Source: JBBQFI01 sp038321775
GTDB taxonomy: Bacteria > Verrucomicrobiota > Verrucomicrobiia > Chthoniobacterales > UBA10450
Length of the DNA: 64,000 nt
Assembly (NCBI GenBank): GCA_038321775.1
Contig: JBBQFI010000002.1
Span: forward strand, 402,012 to 466,011
Direction of reading: 5' to 3'
Shown: positions 1-8,945 of the stretch, piece after piece
How positions within the stretch are numbered: position 1 is the stretch's first letter
Layout: each line of letters opens with the position of its first letter
Made by a program: the position numbers and the translations under genes
Notes under the pieces: generated by a model
Database searches by the model: none
What the model was told of the DNA's origin: nothing
Seen by the model: only the letters and a program-made list of their open reading frames with translations

Positions 1-210
1 CAGCTTAATCCATTGCAAATCTGCGGTAAAGATACCTATCTCGTGCAATTGAGTTACACCGCCTTTGGTGAGAAATTCAAGAGTTACTTTCTCTTCCTCA
101 ACCTCGCGCAGGGTCAGTTACAGTTTCAGCTTACCTGCCGCGATCGCGACTATGACGAGCTGGTCCGAGCTTTTGAGAAAAGCCTCTATTCCTGGCGACA
201 CCTTACTTAG
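1..210 (+). CDS. C-terminal part of an unrecognised protein (cut by window edge)
   Basis: The reading frame is open from base 1 (Q-L-N-P-L-Q-I-C...) and stops with TAG at 208-210, so only about 69 C-terminal residues are visible. The segment alternates short beta-like stretches and ends in a helix (YDELVRAFEKSLYSWRHL). That pattern resembles the C-terminus of PsbP/DcrB-like or stress-type secreted proteins, but this is only an impression. It converges on the SCO gene and overlaps its 3' end by 8 bases. No function can be assigned. Confidence 0.6.
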   Translation, partial: QLNPLQICGKDTYLVQLSYTAFGEKFKSYFLFLNLAQGQLQFQLTCRDRDYDELVRAFEKSLYSWRHLT

Positions 211-856
211 GTTGCTCACGCAAAAGATGATTGGTGTCCGCTAGTAATTTGGTTACTGCATCAGGGGCCGTCGCATCGTAGTAACCTCGAATCTCCCCCC
301 GTCGATCGACTAGAATCACGCGCGTGCTGTGTACGGGCGTGCCGTTTTCGCCCTGGCCGTCGTCGATTGCGAGTTTGAAGCCATTACGTGAAAGGTCGTA
401 GATAGCCGCCTGGGAGCCGGTAAGGAAATCCCAGCGTCGAGGCTGGGCATGTAACTTCTCGGCATAACCGCGTAGTACAGCCGGCGTGTCGTGCTTTGGA
501 TCCACACTCACAGAAACAAGATGCACATCGGTGTTCTCCAGCGGCTTCTGCAGCTCGCTCATCCGACTGCTAATCATCGGACATGGCCCCGGGCATGTTG
601 TAAAAACGAAATCCGCTATCCAGATTTTCCCTTTTAATTGGTCGGAGCCAAACGGCTGTCCGTTCTGGTTGGTGAGATGGAATTCAGGCACTGATCCGTA
701 CGAAACAATGTTGCGACTCTGGAGTTGGCGCACTTCGGCCTGACGCAGCAAAAGTAAAAGACCAGCTATGACCAACGGTGTGCCGAGAAGGAATACCTTC
801 CAGGCGATCGCGCTTTTCGAAAGTGGTGGATGCGTCGCTGCGGTAATGGTGCTCAT
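203..856 (-). CDS. SCO1/SenC-family copper chaperone for cytochrome c oxidase
   Basis: 217 aa. It has a single N-terminal membrane anchor (about residues 14-37) followed by a thioredoxin-like domain. The SCO copper site is visible: a CxxxC motif (TCPGPC) and a distal His in PVHSTRV. Known role of the family: delivery of copper or thiol reduction for the CuA site of subunit II. The ATG at 856 is preferred over a longer frame because it gives an ATGA overlap with the ctaB stop and places the membrane anchor near the N-terminus. It is the last gene of the caa3 oxidase operon, fitting an assembly role. Confidence 0.92.
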   Translation of the reverse strand: MSTITAATHPPLSKSAIAWKVFLLGTPLVIAGLLLLLRQAEVRQLQSRNIVSYGSVPEFHLTNQNGQPFGSDQLKGKIWIADFVFTTCPGPCPMISSRMSELQKPLENTDVHLVSVSVDPKHDTPAVLRGYAEKLHAQPRRWDFLTGSQAAIYDLSRNGFKLAIDDGQGENGTPVHSTRVILVDRRGEIRGYYDATAPDAVTKLLADTNHLLREQPK

Positions 857-1761
857 GATTTTGTCAGGACAAGTGCGAGAAGGAGAAGTGGAAGGTAAAT
901 GATCGACGTCAAAAACAACGTCCGCGCCGCGCGCGCATTGCGTTGACGATGGAAGCGCAAGGCAACGGCGGTGAACCAACCACCGAGACCGAGAGCAATC
1001 GGAAGAAAGATCGCACTCGTTAGGCCGAGGTAGGCGGGCACACCAGTGACAATCAAAAGGAGCATGGAAAAAAGAACGCTTTGGCTGGCGCTACGCGCAC
1101 CGGTCTCATCGCCGCGCGAGAGCATTTGAAAACCTGCACGCTCGTAATCGTCGCGATACATCCAGGCGATGGCAAAAAAATGCGGGATCTGCCAGACGAA
1201 CATGATGGCAAACAAACTCCATGCTTCCGCATCGAGTTCACCCCGCGCCGCCGCCCAACCGATCAACGGCGGGATCGCGCCCGGAATCGCACCGACGAGC
1301 GTATTTGTCGTGCTGAATCTTTTCAGCGGCGTGTAACCAAAAATATAAATAGCGATCGTGGCGGCCGCGAGAAACGTGCTGAGGCCGTTGCATGCGATGG
1401 TGAGATAAACAAGACCCGCGCCGGAGAGGACGCTTCCGATGATCAGCGCATCGCGGGGTCGCATTCGCCCCGCGGGAATCGGTCGCATTCTTGTGCGCAA
1501 CATCAAGGCGTCGAAACGACGTTCCCACCATTGATTCAGCGCAGCCGCACCCGCGGCGGAAAGGGCAGTTCCAAAAACAACGTGAAAAAAAGCGGCGTAA
1601 CGCACAGGGCCCACAGCGCCGAGATAATATCCAACCGCCGTCGTCAGTAACACGAGCAGCGTGAGCCGCGCTTTCACCAGCTCGGCGAAGTCGGAAAAAA
1701 TACGGCCGCGTGCGCCACTCGAAACGAGAGGCGGAGTTGTTTCCAAAGCAGCTGCTTTCAT
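853..1761 (-). CDS. ctaB: Protoheme IX farnesyltransferase (heme O synthase)
   Basis: 302 aa, a polytopic membrane protein of the UbiA prenyltransferase superfamily and usual length for CtaB/CyoE. The aspartate-containing signature is visible as NQWWERRFDALMLRTRMRP near residues 96-114, with a second region around YRDDYERAGFQML. It converts heme B to heme O using farnesyl diphosphate, the step before CtaA. Its start overlaps the stop of ctaA by 4 bases and its end overlaps the SCO start, so it lies inside the oxidase operon. Confidence 0.94.
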   Translation of the reverse strand: MKAAALETTPPLVSSGARGRIFSDFAELVKARLTLLVLLTTAVGYYLGAVGPVRYAAFFHVVFGTALSAAGAAALNQWWERRFDALMLRTRMRPIPAGRMRPRDALIIGSVLSGAGLVYLTIACNGLSTFLAAATIAIYIFGYTPLKRFSTTNTLVGAIPGAIPPLIGWAAARGELDAEAWSLFAIMFVWQIPHFFAIAWMYRDDYERAGFQMLSRGDETGARSASQSVLFSMLLLIVTGVPAYLGLTSAIFLPIALGLGGWFTAVALRFHRQRNARAARTLFLTSIIYLPLLLLALVLTKS

Positions 1762-2834
1762 AACGAAGCCGCTTGTTCCCTAACGAGAGATAGATAATTG
1801 GAAGCGGCTGGGATTTTTTGATCCGCTAGCCTGAGACAAATTGCCGCGAGCGTGATACCCAAGCCAAAAATAATCGCGCCAATGGCGACGTGCGCAGTCG
1901 CGACGTCGGCAGCTTTATTGCTCCAAATCGTCCAGGCACCAAGCGTTATCTGGCATGCGACGAAAAGGACCCAAAAGCTCGACAGACGTTTCAGCACGAG
2001 CGAGTCGCGCGTACAGCGGCGCACATAAAACCAAAATGTGACGATGCACGTTGCGATGATCACGGCAACGAAACGATGAGCCATTTGCAGCCAGATTTGA
2101 AATGCAGTCACATCGGAGAGCGCTTGGGCATCGCGCCAGGCGTTGATCGCTGCGAGCTTCTGCGCATTCACCTCCGGAATAACTTTCCCGTAGGCGAGTG
2201 GGAAATCCAGGATCGAGAGATCGCGATGTTGGTGGCGCATCGTCGCGCCGAGCGCCAGTTGTGCGTAAATGATAATCGATGTCGCGACGGAGATCGTCGC
2301 AAGAAGGCGTGCGCTCTGGCCGGCAACACGACTCGAGGAAAGGCGATTCCAGAAAGGTGAAGTGACAAGCGCGAGCACGATCAACAATCCGAGATATGCC
2401 TGCGCCAGGCAGGCGTGAAAAATTCCGATCTCATCTTTCAACATTGTGACGCGCAAGCCACCAAGGATGCCTTGTAAGATCACGGCGGCCAGTGCGGCAT
2501 AACCGAGAATACGCACCCAGCGTCGCGATTCAGACCGCCAAAGCCAAACGCTTAGGATGATTGTTAAAAATCCAACCGTCGACGCGATCAGTCGATGAAC
2601 GTGTTCGAAAAAAATTCCGCCAATCCATTCCGAGATTGGAAACAAAAACATGTTGTAGCCGAAAGTGGTCGGCCAGTCCGGCACAGCGAGTCCGGCATTT
2701 TTGCTCGTGACCATGCCACCACTGCAAATGAGAAAAAGCGTCGCAACTGCCGTAAACCAGGCAAAGCGATGAAGCCAGACCGATGCGGGACGCGAGCGCA
2801 TTTCGCAATATAACCGGCCGCGCGAGCCGGTCAC
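1758..2834 (-). CDS. ctaA: Heme A synthase (COX15/CtaA family)
   Basis: 358 aa with about eight membrane segments. CtaA hallmarks include GGMVTSKNAGLAVPDWP near residue 38 and the paired histidines in EHVHR and QMAHRF. It oxidises the C8 methyl of heme O to make heme A for the aa3-type oxidase. The start is uncertain: a GTG at 2834 lies 3 bases after the ctaC stop, while an ATG at 2801 (MRSRPA...) is also possible; neither has a strong ribosome-binding site. The pair ctaA-ctaB supplies the cofactor for the CtaD encoded upstream. Confidence 0.93.
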   Translation of the reverse strand: MTGSRGRLYCEMRSRPASVWLHRFAWFTAVATLFLICSGGMVTSKNAGLAVPDWPTTFGYNMFLFPISEWIGGIFFEHVHRLIASTVGFLTIILSVWLWRSESRRWVRILGYAALAAVILQGILGGLRVTMLKDEIGIFHACLAQAYLGLLIVLALVTSPFWNRLSSSRVAGQSARLLATISVATSIIIYAQLALGATMRHQHRDLSILDFPLAYGKVIPEVNAQKLAAINAWRDAQALSDVTAFQIWLQMAHRFVAVIIATCIVTFWFYVRRCTRDSLVLKRLSSFWVLFVACQITLGAWTIWSNKAADVATAHVAIGAIIFGLGITLAAICLRLADQKIPAASNYLSLVREQAASL

Positions 2835-2837
2835 TTA

Positions 2838-3710
2838 TTACCCGCCGCTCGGATTCGCGGTTTTCGGTGCGCCTGGCGGCGGAACTGTGCCGGGAGTCGG
2901 TCCCGGCGGCGGTTCACCTGGCGGTCGCTCTAACGGTGGTGGCGCGCTCTGATTCCCGGAAAGTTCAACACGTTCCTTCAACCACGCCTGATAATCTGCC
3001 GGCGTATCAACGACGAGCGTGCCTTTCATTCCGTAATGGCCGAGGCCGCAAAGCTGGCCACAAACAATCTCATAGGTTCCGGGCGTGATCGGTCGAAACC
3101 ACATTGGAATCATCTGACCTGGAATCGCATCCTGCGCGATACGCATGCTGACGAGCGCAAAATTGTGAATCACATCTTTCGACGTCAGTTCGATGATGAC
3201 AGGCCGATTCACCGGGACGTGCAATTCTCCGAGCACAACCAAATCGTCTTTCGCTGCGGGATCTTTCGAATCGAGTCCGAGCGGATTGGAATTCGAAACC
3301 AGTTCAATATCGCGCCGACCAAAAACTCCATCGGGACCAGGCAGATGAAAATTCCAGTTGAATTGCTGACCGATGGCGTGAACCAGAATCGCATCTTTGT
3401 CGGGCGGAAATTGATTGACGCGTTTGGCCCAAAGCGGAACTGCAAACCCGATCAACAGAACCGCTTCAATGAGGACGACGGCAAATTCGAGATGGGTGGA
3501 AATTCCACTTTTCACTCCTTCGTGATCAGCCTGACGATTACGACTTTTGTGAAATCGGATGAGCACAAAAATGAAGTAGGCCGACCAACCGAGGAAAAGC
3601 GCGCCCATGAACCAATGGCAAAACTCGATGATGTGATCGATTTGGTAGCCGTGCTCGGAAGCGTTCACAGGCAGACCGAGAAACTGATTGATCAGCGCGA
3701 GGCTATTCAT
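2838..3710 (-). CDS. ctaC: Cytochrome c oxidase subunit II (CuA subunit)
   Basis: 290 aa. Two transmembrane helices (about 30-50 and 73-93) precede a periplasmic cupredoxin domain. The CuA ligands are present: an upstream His (VIHNFAL) and the cluster CGQLCGLGHYGM. The usual CxExC glutamate is Gln here. The C-terminus is a roughly 40-residue Pro/Gly-rich tail, with no cytochrome c domain fused. ATG 3710 is chosen because it overlaps the preceding small gene by 8 bases and avoids an unconvincing N-terminal extension. It accepts electrons from cytochrome c and passes them to CtaD. Confidence 0.95.
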   Translation of the reverse strand: MNSLALINQFLGLPVNASEHGYQIDHIIEFCHWFMGALFLGWSAYFIFVLIRFHKSRNRQADHEGVKSGISTHLEFAVVLIEAVLLIGFAVPLWAKRVNQFPPDKDAILVHAIGQQFNWNFHLPGPDGVFGRRDIELVSNSNPLGLDSKDPAAKDDLVVLGELHVPVNRPVIIELTSKDVIHNFALVSMRIAQDAIPGQMIPMWFRPITPGTYEIVCGQLCGLGHYGMKGTLVVDTPADYQAWLKERVELSGNQSAPPPLERPPGEPPPGPTPGTVPPPGAPKTANPSGG

Positions 3711-3963
3711 ATTGCTCGAAATTTTCTTCCACGAGTTCTTCGTGTGGCTCGAGTGGAGTGTGCGCGTGTCGCCAGAGATGCAAACCAAACGCTCCCACAC
3801 CACCGAGCACCGACATGACCGCGCCCATCAATACCCAGATCGCGATTGCCATGTTCTCGGTCGATTTCGAATCTTTGTCGCCGAAACAAACGGCACAGGC
3901 AAACGCCTGGACTACAGGCGAACCAAGAAAAAGAACGAGCAATAAAATGAATTTTGCCTTCAT
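3703..3963 (-). CDS. Small secreted/membrane protein of the oxidase operon, unknown
   Basis: 86 aa. It has a signal peptide-like start (MKAKFILLLVLFLGSPVVQA), then an ACAVCFGDKDSKSTENMAIA segment with two cysteines, a transmembrane helix (about 44-66) and a short acidic His-containing tail. ATG 3963 overlaps the preceding gene by 4 bases and its own end overlaps ctaC by 8, so it is translated within the operon. The Cys-x-x-Cys pair beside a membrane anchor would suit an assembly or metal-handling factor, but this is inference; I do not recognise the family. Confidence 0.75.
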   Translation of the reverse strand: MKAKFILLLVLFLGSPVVQAFACAVCFGDKDSKSTENMAIAIWVLMGAVMSVLGGVGAFGLHLWRHAHTPLEPHEELVEENFEQYE

Positions 3964-4169
3964 ACGATGATGCCGGACTTCTTCATTTTTCGATAAAACC
4001 AAATCCCGTAAGCGATCAAAAGAACCGCAGCGACAAACGACCAGATCGCTCCGGCACGATAAATCGGAGCGCCTTCGACCAGATCGACCCAGATGCACCA
4101 CACGCCGCAACCCAAAGCGAGCAGCGTCGAAAAAGTGATGAAAACGATGTGGAATCCTCTCAAGGTCAT
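3960..4169 (-). CDS. Small two-helix membrane protein of the oxidase operon, unknown
   Basis: 69 aa with two predicted membrane helices (about 5-26 and 38-58) and a basic C-terminus (YRKMKKSG). The ATG at 4169 overlaps the ctaF stop and the gene end overlaps the next start by 4 bases, which supports the frame. It may be an oxidase accessory subunit. No motif identifies a function. Confidence 0.72.
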   Translation of the reverse strand: MTLRGFHIVFITFSTLLALGCGVWCIWVDLVEGAPIYRAGAIWSFVAAVLLIAYGIWFYRKMKKSGIIV

Positions 4170-4510
4170 TAATGATGGACCGGATCGTACCAGGCGAGAA
4201 ACGTCAGCCAAAACAGGCCGAGCACGAAAAGGCCGGTGAAGATTAAAACGCGGTAGATCAATTTTTTCTCCGCGGAAAGATGCATGAAAATCGCGGCGAC
4301 CAGCCCGGCTTTGAACATTGCAACGAGCATGGCGACGGCAATGTTCGCTTTCTGCGTTCCGAAATTCACATAGGAGAGAAAAACGGTGATGCCTGTGAAC
4401 GCGAGCAGGGTCGCGCCTACCATCATGTATTTTTTTACGTGATGCGCGACATCGTGGGCGTATTGCTCGTGCTCACTCGGATCCTGCGAAACGTCAGGCG
4501 GATTGTTCAT
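4169..4510 (-). CDS. ctaF: Cytochrome c oxidase subunit IV family protein
   Basis: 113 aa with three transmembrane helices. Length, helix spacing and the conserved lysine/His region (MFKAGLVAAIFMHLSAEKKL) match the prokaryotic COX subunit IV (CtaF/CyoD-like) family, a small non-catalytic subunit. The N-terminus is His/Asp-rich. It overlaps ctaE by 4 bases. Confidence 0.88.
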   Translation of the reverse strand: MNNPPDVSQDPSEHEQYAHDVAHHVKKYMMVGATLLAFTGITVFLSYVNFGTQKANIAVAMLVAMFKAGLVAAIFMHLSAEKKLIYRVLIFTGLFVLGLFWLTFLAWYDPVHH

Positions 4511-5382
4511 AACAAATAGAAAAGCGGGAAGACAAAAATCCAGACCAGATCAACAAAGTGCCAGAATAATCCCGCGACCTCAACCCGGTTCGCCAAATGT
4601 TCCGGGTTGCGCTGGTAAAGCCGTTTGCTCACCGGCAGCCACATGTAAATAAAGACGAGCACTCCCGCGAGCACGTGCATGCCGTGAAGACCGGTAATCG
4701 TGAAGTAAGTGGCGAAATACGTGCTGTGCGTCGGCAGAAACATCGTCGCACGTTCCACGTCGGCTTTTTCCACCTTCCCGATTTTCTCGGTCGGTGGAAC
4801 GTAAAGGAAATGCGGACGATCCATCGCGCGATTCGTTGGATCTGCATTAACGGGATCGAGTGCGATCTCGTACTCTTTGATGTTAGGATCGTTCAGCGCT
4901 TCGCGATTGTGCAAATGACCAGTGATTTCCAAACGCGGCGGGAGACCTTCCTTTTCCAAATGATGGTTCCCGAGGTAGGGCTCATATTTTTCCAGCGCAT
5001 CCTTCTTAATATAAGCGCCAAAATGTTCGTATTTCTGCGGCCATTCGTAGGCGAGTTTCACCACGAGAAAGATGATGCCGCAAAGAATCGTGATCCCCAT
5101 GTAAAACCGGTAACGCGTGAATTGCCGCATTTTTAAAGCAGCCCAAGCGAGCACGACCGTGACCGACGACGCGATGAGGATCGCGGTGTTCATCGTGCCG
5201 ACCGGAACGTTGAGCAGGCCGTGCGGCCAACGACCTGGGTCGGCATCGAGCCGGAGAAAAATATAAGCGGAAAAAAGTCCGCCGAAGAGCATTACTTCCG
5301 AGGCGAGAAAAAGCCAGATGCCGATCTTGGCGTTCCAAAGTCCCGTGTCGGGACGCGCAGCGACTGTGTAAGGAATTTCCAT
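4507..5382 (-). CDS. ctaE: Cytochrome c oxidase subunit III
   Basis: 291 aa. Subunit III hallmarks are visible: an N-terminal GIWLFLASEVMLFGG helix and a C-terminal HVLAGVLVFIYMW...VEVAGLFWHFVDLVWIFVFPLFYLL region. Between the membrane parts lies an unusual hydrophilic stretch of roughly 85 residues (about 110-195, charged, with NHHLEKEG and DRPHFLYVPP) that is longer than in standard subunit III. It supports proton entry and stability of the aa3 core. It is 12 bases downstream of ctaD. Confidence 0.95.
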   Translation of the reverse strand: MEIPYTVAARPDTGLWNAKIGIWLFLASEVMLFGGLFSAYIFLRLDADPGRWPHGLLNVPVGTMNTAILIASSVTVVLAWAALKMRQFTRYRFYMGITILCGIIFLVVKLAYEWPQKYEHFGAYIKKDALEKYEPYLGNHHLEKEGLPPRLEITGHLHNREALNDPNIKEYEIALDPVNADPTNRAMDRPHFLYVPPTEKIGKVEKADVERATMFLPTHSTYFATYFTITGLHGMHVLAGVLVFIYMWLPVSKRLYQRNPEHLANRVEVAGLFWHFVDLVWIFVFPLFYLL

Positions 5383-5394
5383 TTTTCTGACTCG

Positions 5395-7275
5395 TTAGGC
5401 GTGGGCGAGCTCAGCCGGCTTGCGCGGCGCGCGTTCACTCGGATCGACCGGTTCGTTTTGCATGGTGAAATCGCGCTCGCGTCCGGGCAGGCTGTATTCG
5501 TACGGTCCGCGATAAGCCACCGGAGTGATGACGAAGTTTCCATGCGGCGGCGGCGAGGGCGCAGTCCACTCCAGCGTGGTCGCTTCCCATGGGTTGTCGT
5601 TCACTTTCTTGCCGTGCTTAATGCTCCAGAAAAAATTGATGATGAACGGAATTTGCGCCAGACCCATCGTCCAGGCCGCAATCGAGATCGGTGTGTTCCA
5701 ATGAAATCCGGAAAGGCCCCAGGCTTTTTCGTTGGCCAGGTTCCAACCCTGACCGCCGTCATACCATCGACGATGCATGCCGAGCATTCCCTGCAGGAAC
5801 ATCGGCAGAAAAATAACGTTCATGCAGATGAGCGAAGGCCAGAAATGCACTTTGCCCCAAAACTCGCTCATCATTCGACCGGTTGCTTTCGGGAACCAAA
5901 AATAAATACCGGCGAAAAGTGCGAAGATCGTGCCCGGCGCAACGATGTAATGAAAATGTGCGATGACGTAGTAGGTGTCGTGCAAATAAAGATCGGCGCT
6001 GTTAAAGGCGAGTGGGATGCCAGTGAGCCCGCCGATTCCAAACATTGGCAGAAATGCGGTGGCGAAAAGCATCGGGACGTTAAATCGAATTGATCCGCCC
6101 CAGAGCGAAATGAAAAATGCGCTTAGAATAATCACCGACGGAATCGAAATGATCATCGTCGTGGTTTGGAAAAAAGCGCTCACGGCGCTGCCCATGCCGG
6201 TCAGCCACATGTGATGCGCCCAAACAATGAAGGAAAGAAAACCAAGAACGAGGACGGCGAACACGAGCGACTTGTAACCCCACAGCGGTTTGCGCGAATT
6301 ATTCGCGAGCACTTCGGCGACGATTCCCATGCCGGGAAGAATGAGGACGTAAACCTCAGGATGACCGAGAAACCAGAAAAGATGCTGCCACAAAAGTGGA
6401 CTGCCACCACCGCTGATGTGCACCGCTGCACCGTTCACAACCAAACCAGACGGCAGGAAAAAGCTGGTCGCAGCGACGCGATCCATCAGCTGCATCACAA
6501 TCGCGGCCTCGAGCGGCGGGAAGGCGAGCAAAAGCAAAAATGCCGTGACGAATTGGGCCCAGACGAAGAATGGCAATCGCATCCAGGTAAGACCTTTTGC
6601 GCGCAACTGAATGATGGTGGTGATGAAATTCACCGCGCCGAGCAGCGATGAAGTGATGAGAAAAATAAAACCGATCAACCAAAGATTCTGGCCATTAAAA
6701 AACCAATGAAACTCTGGGCCTTTGTCGGCAATATCCGAGAGAGGCGTATAAGAAGTCCAACCGCCCTTGGCCGCGCCGCCCGGAACAAAAAAGCTGGCGA
6801 GCATAATCACGCCGCCGACCCCAAACGCCCAGAAGCTGGCGGCGTTGATTTTCGGGAAAGTCATGTCGGGAGCGCCGATTTGCAGCGGCACAACAAAATT
6901 TCCGAAAGCGGCAAAAGCGATCGGGACGATGCCGAGGAAAATCATGATCGTGCCGTGCATCGCGCCTAACGAGTTATAAAACTCTGGTGTCATTTTGCCG
7001 TCCGGCATCGAGCCGGGACCGAAGAGATGACCGAGCGCGTTTCCGATCAAGGGCAGCGCCTGGCCGGGATAGGCCAGCTGCCAGCGCATCAACATCATGA
7101 GAGAAAAACCGAGAAAGAGAAAAACCAGCCCGCAGATTCCGTACTGAATGCCGATGACTTTGTGGTCGGTGGAGAAAACATACTTTCGCCAGAAACCGAG
7201 CTCGTGATGCTCGTGTTCATCGTGATGATGCGGTTCGTGCGCGGAGTGAGAAGCGATTTCAGTGGAAGCATCCAT
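5395..7275 (-). CDS. ctaD: Cytochrome c oxidase subunit I (aa3-type catalytic subunit)
   Basis: 626 aa, A-type heme-copper oxidase. Heme a and heme a3/CuB ligands are recognisable: LGAMHGT, FLGHPEVYVLILPG (with the Glu of the A1 D-channel region and the His-Tyr cross-link region), AHHMW and AHFHYIV. The N-terminus is strikingly His/Glu-rich (HEPHHHDEHEHHE), possibly metal-binding. It reduces oxygen to water while pumping protons. It heads the minus-strand caa3 operon; the divergent spacer 7276-7445 should hold its promoter. The stop codon lies inside a copy of the recurrent decamer (5391-5400). Confidence 0.97.
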   Translation of the reverse strand: MDASTEIASHSAHEPHHHDEHEHHELGFWRKYVFSTDHKVIGIQYGICGLVFLFLGFSLMMLMRWQLAYPGQALPLIGNALGHLFGPGSMPDGKMTPEFYNSLGAMHGTIMIFLGIVPIAFAAFGNFVVPLQIGAPDMTFPKINAASFWAFGVGGVIMLASFFVPGGAAKGGWTSYTPLSDIADKGPEFHWFFNGQNLWLIGFIFLITSSLLGAVNFITTIIQLRAKGLTWMRLPFFVWAQFVTAFLLLLAFPPLEAAIVMQLMDRVAATSFFLPSGLVVNGAAVHISGGGSPLLWQHLFWFLGHPEVYVLILPGMGIVAEVLANNSRKPLWGYKSLVFAVLVLGFLSFIVWAHHMWLTGMGSAVSAFFQTTTMIISIPSVIILSAFFISLWGGSIRFNVPMLFATAFLPMFGIGGLTGIPLAFNSADLYLHDTYYVIAHFHYIVAPGTIFALFAGIYFWFPKATGRMMSEFWGKVHFWPSLICMNVIFLPMFLQGMLGMHRRWYDGGQGWNLANEKAWGLSGFHWNTPISIAAWTMGLAQIPFIINFFWSIKHGKKVNDNPWEATTLEWTAPSPPPHGNFVITPVAYRGPYEYSLPGRERDFTMQNEPVDPSERAPRKPAELAHA

Positions 7276-7445
7276 ATTCGGGAAAACTGAACCTGAATAT
7301 CACGGTAAAAAATTCAAGAAGAAAGCGCGAAATTCAGCCCGAGAGATAGTTGAAGCTGGAATGCACATAGTTGAGCATTAACGGCGCAAACTGACGAGGC
7401 GGACAATCACGCCATCAAAAACCGCGCATTATTGGTTATGAAAGT

Positions 7446-7775
7446 ATGAAGCAATCATCCAAACCGACTCTCCTCGAAGACGATGTCAGTATTCATATCT
7501 TCACCGTTTCTTCAGCGATGGTCGGGGTTTGCCTGACGGTGATCGGCCTGATCCGCATTGTCATTACCATCCATAAGATCAACACCTTCGCGGACGACCT
7601 GCTCGCCGCGAATGCGCTCATCTTCCTCTTTTCCTGTGTTTGCTCGTACTGGGCGCTGCGGACGCGCAGCAGTCGTCGTTTACATCGGCTCGAGCGCATC
7701 GCTGACGTGGCATTTCTGCTTGGACTTTTTCTGATGGTGGCCGTTTGCGCGGTCATTACCTACGCTATTGTTTGA
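7446..7775 (+). CDS. Small three-helix membrane protein, unknown
   Basis: 109 aa with three hydrophobic segments (about 17-40, 50-68, 84-108) and a basic loop (RTRSSRRLHRLERIAD) between the second and third. It is divergent from ctaD. The fold resembles small integral membrane proteins without known function. ATG 7446 is the only reasonable start. Confidence 0.7.
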   Translation: MKQSSKPTLLEDDVSIHIFTVSSAMVGVCLTVIGLIRIVITIHKINTFADDLLAANALIFLFSCVCSYWALRTRSSRRLHRLERIADVAFLLGLFLMVAVCAVITYAIV

Positions 7776-7812
7776 ACAGCAGTGAAATTGCACGGATAAG
7801 GTTTGATCCGCC

Positions 7813-8940
7813 ATGCCCACGGAATATCATTCGCACATGCGGCAAGTGTCTTGGAATCAGAGACTGATTGTTACGATCGTTTGCCTCTTTTGCTGCGCGG
7901 ACGCCGGATTTTCTCAGACGCCAACGCCGACAATAACTCCGACGGTAACGCCCACCGTAACTCCGACGGCAACGCCGACCGTAACACCCACTGGTGGAAG
8001 TCCCACGCCGACACCGAGTGCCACGCCAACTCCCTCGGCTACTCCCACTGCTTCAGCGACTCCGACAGCCAGCGCAATGCCAACGCCCAGCGCGACTCCA
8101 ACGCCAAGTGTATTCCCGACGCCGAGCCGAGGCCACACGCCCACACCAACGCCAGCTCCGGTTGCTGGACAGCTTCTTAATATCTCGACGCGCGCGCTCG
8201 TGCAGAACGGCAGTCAGGTTTTGATCGGCGGATTCATTATCACGGGGACGGATGCAAAGACGGTCCTTCTTCGTGCACTCGGTCCCTCGTTAGGCAAACG
8301 CGGTGTGGCGGGCGCATTGACCGATCCGATCCTGCATTTGTTCGACTTAAACGGACTTCTCATCGCAGAAAATGATAATTGGAGAGATACGAACGAAAGC
8401 GACATCATCGCAACGAAGATTCCCCCCACGGACGATCGCGAATCGGCCATCCTGATGACGTTACCGCCTTCCAATTACACGACTCTGATGGTCGGGAAAA
8501 ACGGTGGCAGCGGAATCGGACTTATCGAAGTGTACGATCTCGAGCCCGCAGTTCGTTCGATCCTCGCGAATATCAGCTCACGCGGTTTTGTCGGTACGGG
8601 AAATAATGTTTTAATCGGAGGTTTCATCATTGGCGTGAACGGAACGAGCGCCAACGTTGTGGCGCGCGCGCTAGGTCCATCGCTCAGTAATTCGAATGTT
8701 TCCGGCACCTTGCAGGATCCAATCTTGGAATTACACAACGCCAACGGCGTAGTGGTTGCGACCAATGACAATTGGAAAGATTCGCAGGAGACGACGATTC
8801 AATCGATCGGGCTCGCACCTCCGGATAATCGTGAATCGGCGATTTTCGCGACGCTCGCCGCGGGGCATTACACCGCGATTGTGCGCGGTCGAAATGAGAC
8901 GACCGGCGTCGCGCTCGTGGAAGTCTACCGCGTTCCGTAG
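7813..8940 (+). CDS. Secreted Thr-Pro-rich protein with two ALGPSL/NDNW repeat domains
   Basis: 375 aa. A signal peptide (about residues 9-35; ATG 7837 is an alternative start) is followed by roughly 80 residues of TPT/SAT/TPS repeats, a flexible linker likely made by repeat slippage. Two homologous domains of about 125 residues follow (about 118-243 and 244-375). Each has ISxRxxV, a GGFIIxG strand, LRALGPSL/ARALGPSL, DPIL.L, NDNW and NRESAI/DRESAI, ending in GxxLIEVYDL/GVALVEVYRV. This beta-rich repeat domain is common in secreted proteins of Verrucomicrobia and Acidobacteria; its ligand is unknown. A cell-surface or adhesive role is inference. Confidence 0.85.
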   Translation: MPTEYHSHMRQVSWNQRLIVTIVCLFCCADAGFSQTPTPTITPTVTPTVTPTATPTVTPTGGSPTPTPSATPTPSATPTASATPTASAMPTPSATPTPSVFPTPSRGHTPTPTPAPVAGQLLNISTRALVQNGSQVLIGGFIITGTDAKTVLLRALGPSLGKRGVAGALTDPILHLFDLNGLLIAENDNWRDTNESDIIATKIPPTDDRESAILMTLPPSNYTTLMVGKNGGSGIGLIEVYDLEPAVRSILANISSRGFVGTGNNVLIGGFIIGVNGTSANVVARALGPSLSNSNVSGTLQDPILELHNANGVVVATNDNWKDSQETTIQSIGLAPPDNRESAIFATLAAGHYTAIVRGRNETTGVALVEVYRVP

Positions 8941-8945
8941 CAGAA

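Noticed and set aside
7921..8160. Repeats in the Thr-Pro protein as a regulatory or CRISPR-like array
   Set aside because: They are in-frame codons for TPT/SAT units of a linker in a secreted protein.
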